From Microcoleus sp. FACHB-1515 (GTDB lineage Bacteria; Cyanobacteriota; Cyanobacteriia; Elainellales; Elainellaceae): a stretch of 64,000 nucleotides of DNA. Position numbers and translations under genes: made by a program. The stretch is from contig NZ_JACJPO010000056.1 of the NCBI RefSeq assembly GCF_014696105.1, forward strand, positions 186,001 to 250,000, written 5' to 3'. The notes beneath the pieces are model-generated. The model was not told the origin of the DNA. It was given only the letters and a program-made list of their open reading frames with translations, and made no database searches. Position 1 is the first letter of the stretch. Each line of letters opens with the position of its first letter. This document shows positions 19,460 to 27,999 of the stretch, in pieces.

Positions 19460-20310
19460 TTTCGCAGCCAGACGGCTTTTTGCAGACGCGATCGCAGCGC
19501 ATGAACATAGGCAGGCCAGCCGATCACAATTTCCTGCTGATGTGCCAGCGTGTCGTTGTCGATGAAGTCCGGCGAAAATTGCAGCGGATTTCCGGCCAAG
19601 TCACAGCAGATTAATCCGGCAGCGCGGGCGAGAGCGATCGGCCCAACGGTGTCCCACAGCTTGACGCGCCGATTCAGGTAGATATAAATTCCGGCTTTGC
19701 CCTGCACCACCTGCATCACCTTGAGGCCAAAGCTGCCGATCGTGCTGAACTGTGCAGGCGGAATCAAGCGGGCGATCGTCTCCCCATAGCGCTTTTGGTC
19801 TTTGTAGCCAATCAAAATTTCGCAGGTGCGATCGTCCGGTGGCGGCGGTGCGGTGGAAATCAGCGGCTCGACTGGACGATCGCCAACCGCCTGAAACAGT
19901 CCCCAATTTTGTCCGCCAAAGAAAAGCTGATCGAAAGCGGGTGCATAGATCCAGCCGACAGTCGGCTGCTGCGCTTCTAGCAGACCCAGCATCACGGCAT
20001 AGTGCAGTTTGCGCTGAATGAAATCGTCGGTTCCATCGAGCGGATCGACGCACCAAACCCGCTGGGGATTCGATCGAAACGCCTTTTGCGAGTCGCGATT
20101 TTCCTCGGTGATGATCGGGTCGTGCGGAAAAAGTTCGCGCAGGCCGATTGTCAGCTTGGCATCGAGGGCGCGATCGACTGACGTCACGTAATCGTCGCGG
20201 CCTTTTTCAAACACCTCAAAATTTTGTTCCGCTGTGGCAATCTGGCCGCAAGCCTGCAAAAGCCGCCGCATTTGAGGAACCACTGGAGAAAATTCGATCG
20301 ACGGCTTCAT
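19450..20310 (-). CDS. Inositol-monophosphatase-family phosphatase, CysQ-like
   Basis: 286 residues from ATG 20310, chosen because AGGA lies 5 bases upstream; the frame extends five codons further. Metal-binding motifs: ITEEN, WCVDPLDGTDDF and, near the C-terminus, KLWDTVGPIALARAAG. This family dephosphorylates 3'-phosphoadenosine 5'-phosphate from sulfur assimilation, or inositol or fructose phosphates; the exact substrate is not settled here. Convergent with recJ and overlapping it by 10 bases. Confidence 0.88.
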   Translation of the reverse strand: MKPSIEFSPVVPQMRRLLQACGQIATAEQNFEVFEKGRDDYVTSVDRALDAKLTIGLRELFPHDPIITEENRDSQKAFRSNPQRVWCVDPLDGTDDFIQRKLHYAVMLGLLEAQQPTVGWIYAPAFDQLFFGGQNWGLFQAVGDRPVEPLISTAPPPPDDRTCEILIGYKDQKRYGETIARLIPPAQFSTIGSFGLKVMQVVQGKAGIYIYLNRRVKLWDTVGPIALARAAGLICCDLAGNPLQFSPDFIDNDTLAHQQEIVIGWPAYVHALRSRLQKAVWLRNQA

Positions 20311-20349
20311 GAATTTCCTGTGCAATGCCGCAGCGATCTTAACAAAAAG

Positions 20350-20580
20350 TCAAGGTGTGATTTTGCGATCGATACCGTTTTGGGATGTCGCGATCGAACT
20401 GCACTGCACATTCGGCTCAAACATGACTTCAAATCGATAGGCGAGATCAAGCCGCGACATCAGCAGCGCGAAGTTCTGAGCATCTGTGTATCTGCAAAAA
20501 TACGCAACATCAACGGTCTGACAGTTGGGCAGCAGGCGCACCACCACCCAACGCTTCCGTAAGCGCTCTGCGTAGGTCAT
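20350..20580 (-). CDS. Small conserved-looking protein divergent from the HTH cluster
   Basis: 76 residues from ATG 20580 with GGAG 10 bases upstream; the frame is open further to 20643. The protein is basic at the start (YAERLRKRWVVVRLLP) with aromatic residues following (YFCRYTDAQNFALLM) and has no signal peptide. I do not recognise it. It reads away from the three helix-turn-helix genes across 149 bases that hold a perfect dyad, so it may be regulated by them. Confidence 0.5.
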   Translation of the reverse strand: MTYAERLRKRWVVVRLLPNCQTVDVAYFCRYTDAQNFALLMSRLDLAYRFEVMFEPNVQCSSIATSQNGIDRKITP

Positions 20581-20667
20581 AATAGATTGTCTCCAACTCA
20601 ACGACGGAGCCAAGGCCAGTGCAGAACTTCTCAGGGGACGCACTGGCTTCTGACTTGTTAGAGTTTA

Positions 20668-20688
20668 TCACACAGAAATCTTGTGTGA
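20668..20688. promoter_or_regulatory. Perfect dyad, candidate operator
   Basis: TCACACA (20668-20674) and TGTGTGA (20682-20688) are perfect inverted arms around GAAATCT. It lies in the divergent intergenic region 42 bases before the first TTG of the HTH array. A related half, CTGTGT, recurs a few bases downstream. Autoregulation by the HTH proteins is inferred. Confidence 0.5.
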
Positions 20689-20729
20689 ACAACTAAATTT
20701 TCTGTGTTGCTGCAAGATTTAAGGAAAAG

Positions 20730-20948
20730 TTGACAATTCGCTGGCGATTGAGAGAAGTAATGGCGCGGCAACGCATGACCAACAAGCGTTTGGCCGAGTT
20801 GATGGGCGTTCATCCCAACACAATTTCAAATCTAAAAAATCAAGACAGCTTACCGCACATTGGAGAAACACTAGATGCGCTATGCAAAATTCTCGATTGC
20901 ACACCTGATGATTTAATTGAATACATTCCGGAGAAAGATCCAGATTGA
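20730..20948 (+). CDS. HTH regulator, tandem copy 1 (YozG-like, Cro/CI type)
   Basis: 72 residues starting at TTG 20730, preceded by AAGGA. It consists almost only of a Cro/CI-type helix-turn-helix (HTH_26-like): WRLREVMARQRMTNKRLAEL, then GVHPNTISNLKNQ as turn and recognition helix, then LDALCKILDCTPDDLIEY. Copy 1 and copy 3 share an 83-base identical tract. The stop overlaps the next TTG as TTGA. A small dimeric DNA-binding protein is inferred. Confidence 0.88.
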   Translation: MTIRWRLREVMARQRMTNKRLAELMGVHPNTISNLKNQDSLPHIGETLDALCKILDCTPDDLIEYIPEKDPD

Positions 20949-21251
20949 CAATTCGCTGGCGACTCAGAGAAATCATGGCTCGGCAACGCATGAGCAATAA
21001 GCGTTTAGCTGAATTAGTAGGAGTTCACCCTAACGCGATTTCTCGCTTGAAAAATCAAGACACACTGCCTCAAATCGGCGGAGAAATGCTGGATGCGCTG
21101 TGTCATCACTTGGACTGTACGCCGAACGATCTCATCGAATACACTCCAGAAAAAGGCTCAGATTGACGATTCGCTGGCGATTGAGAGAAGTAATGGCGCG
21201 GCAACGCATGACCAACAAGCGTTTGGCCGAGTTGATGGGCGTTCATCCCAA
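20736..21251 (+). repeat. 83-bp identical tracts in HTH copies 1 and 3
   Basis: Bases 20736-20818 and 21169-21251 are identical over 83 positions, while copy 2 between them differs at many synonymous sites. Outside the tract copies 1 and 3 diverge. Seen directly by comparing the two stretches. Confidence 0.9.
20945..21166 (+). CDS. HTH regulator, tandem copy 2
   Basis: 73 residues from TTG 20945, which overlaps the stop of copy 1 by TTGA. Same fold as copy 1, but codon choice and some residues differ along its length (REIMARQRMSNKRLAELVG). Its recognition helix reads NAISRLKNQ instead of NTISNLKNQ, so DNA specificity could differ. The absence of a separate ribosome binding site and the 4-base overlap indicate coupled translation. 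Confidence 0.87.
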   Translation: MTIRWRLREIMARQRMSNKRLAELVGVHPNAISRLKNQDTLPQIGGEMLDALCHHLDCTPNDLIEYTPEKGSD

Positions 21252-21390
21252 TGCAATTTCGTATCTTAGAAACCAAGATACTTTCCCTCGCATTGGAGAA
21301 GAAACCTTTAATGCACTCTGTAAATTTCTCGACTGCACGCCGTTCGATTTAATTGAATACATTCCAGACGAAGAAAAAGATCTCGATTGA
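21163..21390 (+). CDS. HTH regulator, tandem copy 3
   Basis: 75 residues from TTG 21163, again inside a TTGA overlap with copy 2; an in-frame ATG at 21100 would overlap copy 2 and is not preferred. The first 30 residues are those of copy 1 except the start and recognition-helix edge (NAISYLRNQ). The C-terminal half has diverged and ends in an acidic tail. The three together form one operon of paralogues. The next 257 bases to 21647 hold no gene. Confidence 0.87.
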   Translation: MTIRWRLREVMARQRMTNKRLAELMGVHPNAISYLRNQDTFPRIGEETFNALCKFLDCTPFDLIEYIPDEEKDLD

Positions 21391-21647
21391 CGATCTAGTG
21401 GCAAATTGAAATGCGTTCTCAAGTTCTTCTAAACTCTTCGGCTTTAATATTTCAAGCATCCTGCTACCTGTTTAAAGTTGTCTTTTAATAATCTTTTTCA
21501 GCTTCAGTAAATTGAATACATCTTCAATTAGCAATCACTAAATTCTACAAAAAGATAGAGTCCACAGTCCGCCTTGCAGTAGACCAATTCAAGTCAAGTT
21601 GCGATTAAGGTGTACATAACTAACCCAGCACTTGAGAGTCTAGAATC

Positions 21648-22409
21648 ATGGCCGCTAGCAAGAAAAAAGGTGCGAATTCCAAGCAAGATGCCGCGATCGA
21701 TCCTGCCGAATCTCCTGCGATCGATCCTGTCGAGCAGTCTGCTGTTGAAGTCGAAGCGGTGATCGATCCGGAAGCTGAGCCGACTGAATCAACCGATTCG
21801 ATGGCGGTTGCAAAAGCGGGAATTGTCGGAGCGGCGATCGGCGGACTGCTCGGCGGCAAAGCAGGCGCAACAATCGGTGCAACCGTTGCCAGTGCAGCGC
21901 GAGCCGCCGTTGGCGACGAAAAAGCAGCAGAGCTGAGCGGGTCGGTGCAGGGCGCGATCGATGCCGTTAAGGAAGCCGTTCAAGATGTCACTCCGGCGGT
22001 GGCAGAAGTAGCGAAAGCCGCCAAAGATGCCGCGATCGAAGCGCAACATTCGACAGCGGAAGCGCTCGAAAAAGCGAAAGACACGGCGGCCACGACTCGC
22101 CAGCAAATTGAAGAAGCCAAGCCGAAAGTTGAAGGTGCGATCGATCGCGCGAAAGACGTCGCAGGCGAAGCGAAACAAAAATTAGACGAGGCGATCGATT
22201 CAGCCAAAAATGTCGCGAAGAAAGCGAAAAAGCAGCAGGAAGCTATTGCCGAAGATACAGCGGAAGCCGTGAAGGAAACGGCCAAAGCAACTCGCAAAAA
22301 ATCAAAGCAGGCCGCCGATTCGATCGAAGCTTCGGCTGACGAAGCGAAAGCAAAAGTTGACAACGCGATCGCCAAAGCGAAAGCACAAGGCAAACGCGCC
22401 GATTCTTAA
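21648..22409 (+). CDS. Ala/Lys/Glu-rich LEA-like helical protein with glycine zipper
   Basis: 253 residues. After an acidic N-terminal 50 residues there is a glycine-zipper hydrophobic stretch (AGIVGAAIGGLLGGKAGATI, about 57-76). From about 105 to the end comes a continuous amphipathic helical region of repeated AK/EA patterns (KAKDTAATTRQQ, DRAKDVAGEAKQKL), like group 3 LEA or apolipoprotein-like proteins. It may protect membranes or proteins under desiccation or osmotic stress; this is inferred from composition. It ends at a strong terminator. Confidence 0.75.
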   Translation: MAASKKKGANSKQDAAIDPAESPAIDPVEQSAVEVEAVIDPEAEPTESTDSMAVAKAGIVGAAIGGLLGGKAGATIGATVASAARAAVGDEKAAELSGSVQGAIDAVKEAVQDVTPAVAEVAKAAKDAAIEAQHSTAEALEKAKDTAATTRQQIEEAKPKVEGAIDRAKDVAGEAKQKLDEAIDSAKNVAKKAKKQQEAIAEDTAEAVKETAKATRKKSKQAADSIEASADEAKAKVDNAIAKAKAQGKRADS

Positions 22410-22436
22410 TCAAGCTTGGATGGGTTCCAACTTCTG

Positions 22437-22461
22437 GCCGGAGTGCAATCCGGCCTTTTTG
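22437..22461 (+). terminator. Rho-independent terminator after the LEA-like gene
   Basis: GGCCGGA (22437-22443) and TCCGGCC (22450-22456) form a perfect stem with a 6-base loop and are followed by TTTTT. Confidence 0.9.
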
Positions 22462-22475
22462 CTGTATTTTCGTTT

Positions 22476-24152
<1,677 letters not shown>

Positions 24153-24223
24153 TCATGATGCCACAAACCTTCCTGCTTCGAGTTGCTCAAGGCAAGCGAT
24201 CACCATTAATGCTCATTACTTCA

Positions 24224-24272
24224 GTGTTGCACTTAGATGCACCGCCATTTAGACTGTAGGTGTTGCACTTAG
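24224..24272 (+). repeat. Two 13-bp direct repeats upstream of the 24282 gene
   Basis: GTGTTGCACTTAG occurs at 24224-24236 and 24260-24272, start to start 36 bases. The bases after each copy are also similar. They lie within 60 bases of the downstream ATG and could be operator sites or a small duplication. Confidence 0.7.
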
Positions 24273-24281
24273 TTGCCACCA

Positions 24282-24635
24282 ATGGAGTTAAAGTTTGAAC
24301 TGAACCCAGTCGAGCTAAATTTTGTGAGTCTCGCCGCTGCAACAAAGGGCATCAACAGCCTAGCTGCGTACATGAAAGCCGCCACGATCGCAGCTTCAGA
24401 ATTGGTGCTTGTCGATCGGCTGGAACAACTTCGGCCACTTGCTGAAAGTTTGCCAGATGCAAAGGCATCTGCTGAAACACTCGAAGCTGCCTTGCAAAGG
24501 GTATGGGCGATTGGTTTACCGGAAATCAGTTTAGAATCTGACACCGCCTTTGATGATACAGATGAATTAATATCACGTCTAAAGGATTTACTTACAGACT
24601 TGCAAGCATTTCTTAGGCAACATCAGGAGGAGTGA
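24282..24635 (+). CDS. Unknown small helical protein
   Basis: 117 residues from ATG 24282 (a TTG lies three codons upstream). No signal peptide or membrane segment. The sequence is mostly Leu/Ala/Glu-rich helix, with an acidic patch (LESDTAFDDTDEL) and a C-terminal helix LKDLLTDLQAFLRQ. I recognise no family. Its end overlaps, by 13 bases on the opposite strand, the end of a ribbon-helix-helix gene. Confidence 0.55.
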   Translation: MELKFELNPVELNFVSLAAATKGINSLAAYMKAATIAASELVLVDRLEQLRPLAESLPDAKASAETLEAALQRVWAIGLPEISLESDTAFDDTDELISRLKDLLTDLQAFLRQHQEE

Positions 24636-24808
24636 TCATCTTCATTCTCAGTTGCCTCTGAGGGTGGCGGATAGCGATCGAGTGTCGCTTGCAGCATCAG
24701 TTGAGACAAAGAAATTGCCCGCGATTTTGCGACCTGCCGCAAATATTTGGCAAGCGGTTTGGGCATCGAGATCATTACCCTGGTGGTTTTGTCGGGGTCG
24801 ATCGGCAT
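24623..24808 (-). CDS. Ribbon-helix-helix-like small protein
   Basis: 61 residues from ATG 24808 (GTG 24814 possible). A strand-like TTRVMISMP is followed by two helices (KPLAKYLRQVAKSRAIS, LSQLMLQATLDRY), the arrangement of CopG/Arc-type DNA-binding domains, then an acidic tail. It may be an antitoxin-like regulator, but no toxin gene is co-directional. Its 3' end overlaps the convergent gene at 24282-24635. Confidence 0.55.
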   Translation of the reverse strand: MPIDPDKTTRVMISMPKPLAKYLRQVAKSRAISLSQLMLQATLDRYPPPSEATENEDDHSS

Positions 24809-24883
24809 GGGCACAAGCGGTTTTCGGTGTGCCTATTCTATTGTGATTGGGCGATCGATGTGAGATGTGAGAGCTTAGGGAAG

Positions 24884-24919
24884 CCCCCTAAATCCTCCAC
24901 TGGTGGGGGACTTTGAGGA
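24884..24919. repeat. Dispersed CCCCCTAAATC...GGGGGACTTTGAG element, copy 1
   Basis: CCCCCTAAATCCTCCAC, then TGGTGGGGGACTTTGAGGA, matches in layout the element at 38951-38989. The arms can pair in part. This C-rich/G-rich element is a common cyanobacterial intergenic repeat. It lies 26 bases beyond the end of the large RTX gene. Confidence 0.7.
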
Positions 24920-24944
24920 TAGTTAGCGGGGGAGGCTGTTCTCG

Positions 24945-26648
24945 TTACAGAATCAGGAAATCTGGCGCGGCGATCGCTCTTGCCCTGTCGATCGTCACAA
25001 ACTGCTCACCTCCGCCCCAGCCGGATGCGGCGCGATTGGCGTTGTAGAACAAGCTGCCGCTGCTGCTGTTGTAGACGATCGCAGCAGTACTCAGGCGGGC
25101 AGCGCGATCGCTGGCAACGATCGCAAAATCGCGGAGGTTCGAGAAACCTGCTCCGGCTCGGCTTTTGAGTGCGGTAAAAGTGCGGCGATCGAGCAAAATT
25201 TTGTCTGTGCCGCTGCTGAAGCCTTGGATCAAATCGAGGCCGATCGCGTCTGGCGCAAAAGCGAGTTCTGTACTGTAGATGAAGCGATCGGCTCCGGCTC
25301 CACCAATCAGGACATCGTTTCCTCCTGCTCCTACCAAGCGATCGCGCCCCTGACCGCCGAGGATGCGATCGTCGCCTTCACCTGCTGACAGTCGATCGTT
25401 GCCCGCGCCGCCGTTGAGTCGATCGAGTCCCGCTTCACCAAACAGCGAGTCGTTGCCCGTTCCGCCTGACAGTGAATCGTTGCCTTCACCGCTGTAGAGA
25501 AAGTCTGTTCCCGCACCGCCGATCAGCGTGTCGTCTCCAACTTCGGCAAACAGTACATCGTTTCCATCTCCACCATCGAGGCGATCGTTTCCCGTTCCGG
25601 CAAACAGCGAGTCGTCTCCCGCTCCGCCGAATAAGCGATCGTCTCCAACTTCGCCAAACAAATTGTCTGCATCTGCGCCGCCATCGAGCGCATCGTTGCC
25701 TTCGCCGCCATAGAGGAAGTCTGCGCCCGTGCCGCCTGCGATCGCGTCATCGTCGGCTTCACCCAGTAGTTCATCGTTGCCGTCGTCTCCGGCGATCGTG
25801 TCACTGCCAACGCCCCCGAAGATTTTGTCGTTGTCGGTTCCGCCGCTGAGCGTGTCGTTGCCAGCTTCGCCGTGCAGTTCGTCTTGGCCTGCATCTGCGG
25901 CGATCGCATCATCGCCCTCGCCGCCGAAGAGTTTGTCGTCTCCTGTGCCGCCGCTGAGCGTGTCATTTCCGGCTTCACCCAGCAGTTCGTCATTGTCTGC
26001 ACCGCCGTCCAGCCTGTCGTTTCCTTCTCCGGCCAGAAGAAAATCTGTACCTGCATCGCCATTGAGGGTATCGTCACCGCCGCCGCTGCTGAGTTTGTCC
26101 GTGCCCTCCCCGCCGCTGAGGATGTCGTTGCCCAGATCGTCGATCAGTTCGTCTGCGCTTTCTCCGCCGCTGAGGATGTCGTTGCCGATTTCGCCATACA
26201 GCGTGTCGTCGCCGCTGCCACCGTCGAGTCGGTCATCGCCCTCGCTGCCGTGTAGCGAGTCGGCATCTGCGCCTCCGTTGAGCGTGTCGCTGCCCGCCTC
26301 GCCATACAGCGTATCAATTCCAGCATCGCCTTCGATCGCGTCATTGCCAATGCCGCCATACAGCGTATCGTTGCCTAAATTGCCAAACAGCAAGTCGTTT
26401 CCGCCGCTGCCATAGAGTTCATCGTTGTCTGCCGTGCCGATGATTTGCTCATCGCGATCGTCTCCGAAAATTGTTGCCAAGTCGTTTGCTCCTGTTGAAA
26501 CTGTTTCGATTTGGCAGAACCCTTCGATCGCCATGCTAGCCAAACAGCTTTTGTCAACAGGTAAAGCAATGACGCTGATTTGTGATGTTTGGAACAAGAG
26601 TTGGTGAATCTTGTCACGTCGCGTCAGGCTGCGGTATGTCAGAATCAC
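24945..26648 (-). CDS. Large RTX calcium-binding protein
   Basis: Up to 567 residues from GTG 26648; ATG 26534 would remove 38 residues and neither start has a good ribosome site. From about residue 60 to 470 the protein is almost entirely GGxGxDxLx nonapeptides (more than 35 units), folding as calcium-bound beta rolls. The end has GADRFIYST and FSSGTDKILLDRRTF, typical of the C-terminal region of secreted RTX proteins. No enzyme domain is visible, so a surface or extracellular-matrix role is likely. No type I secretion genes are in the window. Confidence 0.88.
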   Translation of the reverse strand: MILTYRSLTRRDKIHQLLFQTSQISVIALPVDKSCLASMAIEGFCQIETVSTGANDLATIFGDDRDEQIIGTADNDELYGSGGNDLLFGNLGNDTLYGGIGNDAIEGDAGIDTLYGEAGSDTLNGGADADSLHGSEGDDRLDGGSGDDTLYGEIGNDILSGGESADELIDDLGNDILSGGEGTDKLSSGGGDDTLNGDAGTDFLLAGEGNDRLDGGADNDELLGEAGNDTLSGGTGDDKLFGGEGDDAIAADAGQDELHGEAGNDTLSGGTDNDKIFGGVGSDTIAGDDGNDELLGEADDDAIAGGTGADFLYGGEGNDALDGGADADNLFGEVGDDRLFGGAGDDSLFAGTGNDRLDGGDGNDVLFAEVGDDTLIGGAGTDFLYSGEGNDSLSGGTGNDSLFGEAGLDRLNGGAGNDRLSAGEGDDRILGGQGRDRLVGAGGNDVLIGGAGADRFIYSTELAFAPDAIGLDLIQGFSSGTDKILLDRRTFTALKSRAGAGFSNLRDFAIVASDRAARLSTAAIVYNSSSGSLFYNANRAASGWGGGEQFVTIDRARAIAAPDFLIL

Positions 26649-26845
26649 CGAAACCGCGCGGTTTGCTGTTGCTGTTGGACAAAAGGGAACCTCGATCGCT
26701 CAACAAGTAGCAAATTTATCTTTGTTCAGGAAAAAACTCTTCCTGATTTGTTGTTCTGATCATTGTCATAGGGAACAGGTCATCGCTCTTGACTGTTCTA
26801 GATTCACGGTTTGTAACGTTTTTTATCCTGAAGGTCATCTCACAC

Positions 26846-27013
26846 ATGGAACTTTTTCCTTTGATTTTTCTGCTGGCGATCGCGTTTGCCGAACTTGCAA
26901 AAGACCGTTCTGAAAAACCGAAATCTGAAGAGAAAGAACTGGGCGACGCAATGGTTAAATATCTCTCGAAAGGAGTCAAAGTCCGAATCGAAGCAACCGA
27001 CGATAAAAAATAG
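26846..27013 (+). CDS. Small membrane-anchored protein
   Basis: 55 residues from ATG 26846; the frame extends upstream to a TTG at 26789. An N-terminal hydrophobic helix (MELFPLIFLLAIAFAEL) is followed by a highly charged Lys/Glu segment. No family is recognised. Its end is 22 bases from the convergent xdhC end. Real coding is plausible but not proven. Confidence 0.4.
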   Translation: MELFPLIFLLAIAFAELAKDRSEKPKSEEKELGDAMVKYLSKGVKVRIEATDDKK

Positions 27014-27035
27014 GTAAATCAGGGCGATCGCAATT

Positions 27036-27998
27036 TCATCGCTCATTTGTTCGCAATCGTTCAGAAAGCGATCGTCCTGTTCCACCTCGTTTCACTAAAA
27101 CCAATTCTGCGGTAATACTGATCGCAATTTCCTCTGGCGTTAATGCACCAATATCCAGCCCGATCGGTGCGTAAATCGATCGCAGCTTGGCCGCATCAAC
27201 GCCAGATTTTTCGAGTGTTAAAATCACCTGTTTGACGCGCTTTTCGCTGCCAATCATGCCGATATAGCGACAGGGTTTTTGCCTTTGCATCAGTCGCTCT
27301 AGCGCCGATAAATCGTACTGATAGCCTCTCGTCACCAGCGCAACGTATAGCTGAGAATAATCGGCCAGCCGATCGATCGCCTCGATCGATTCTGCCAAAA
27401 TTTGCATGGCTTGCGGATAGCGCTGTGAATTTGCCCAAGCAGAGCGATCGTCCTGCACAATAATTTGAAAACCAGCAAAATTCGCGGCTTTTGCAAGCTG
27501 TTCTCCCACATGTCCCGCGCCGATAATTAGCAGCGTCGGCGACGGTTCGATCGTTTCCACAAAACCGCGATCGACTGCATCTTTTTCAAGCAAATGCGGC
27601 GATCGATCACAATCAAACGGCGTGATTAATGTGATCGATTGTCCAGACTGGAGGCGATCGAGAATCGCTTCAACCAGCGGTAGTTCACGACTCGTCCAGC
27701 GCTCTAGCCAAACGCGCATCCAACCGCCACAAATGCCTTGCGTTTCGCGCCACTGTGCGCCGGATAAATCAATTTCAACCGATTGTTTTTCACCTGTTTT
27801 GAGAACTGCGATCGCCTGCTGAATTACTTTTGCTTCACCTGCGCCGCCGCCGATCGTCTCAAACGTTCCATTTCCCCAAATTAGCATCTTCGCTCCAACT
27901 TCTCTGGGAACGGAGCCTTTGGTATCAATGACGGTTGCCAAAACGATCGATTCAACGGGCAAAACTTCCGCTAGTTTCTGATAGCAGGAAATTGACAT
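27036..27998 (-). CDS. xdhC: XdhC/CoxI-family molybdoenzyme maturation factor
   Basis: 320 residues from ATG 27998, one base after the xdhB stop (TGA-A-ATG), so translation is coupled. N-terminal XdhC part: IDTKGSVPREVGAKM and a TIGGGAGEAKVI loop. C-terminal Rossmann part: LLIIGAGHVGEQLAKAA, YIGMIGSEKRV and PIGLDIGALTPEEIA. XdhC binds and sulfurates the molybdenum cofactor and inserts it into XDH. It is the third gene of xdhA-xdhB-xdhC. Confidence 0.93.
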   Translation of the reverse strand: MSISCYQKLAEVLPVESIVLATVIDTKGSVPREVGAKMLIWGNGTFETIGGGAGEAKVIQQAIAVLKTGEKQSVEIDLSGAQWRETQGICGGWMRVWLERWTSRELPLVEAILDRLQSGQSITLITPFDCDRSPHLLEKDAVDRGFVETIEPSPTLLIIGAGHVGEQLAKAANFAGFQIIVQDDRSAWANSQRYPQAMQILAESIEAIDRLADYSQLYVALVTRGYQYDLSALERLMQRQKPCRYIGMIGSEKRVKQVILTLEKSGVDAAKLRSIYAPIGLDIGALTPEEIAISITAELVLVKRGGTGRSLSERLRTNER

Positions 27999-27999
27999 T

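Noticed and set aside
20350-21390. Prophage fragment around the HTH array
   Set aside because: No integrase, structural or lysis genes and no att-like repeats nearby; the array alone does not support a phage.
24282-24808. Toxin-antitoxin pair (unknown protein plus RHH protein)
   Set aside because: The genes are convergent, not co-directional, and the unknown protein has no toxin motif. Kept only as a curiosity.
25729-26415. Long plus-strand open frame (228 codons, Ser/Pro-rich) within the RTX gene
   Set aside because: It is the antisense shadow of the repetitive nonapeptide codons, has no ribosome site and changes register with the repeats.
24945-26534. Regularly spaced short DNA repeats that could look like a CRISPR array
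   Set aside because: The 27-base periodicity encodes GGxGxDxLx repeats in one continuous frame and the units are not separated by unique spacers of constant size.
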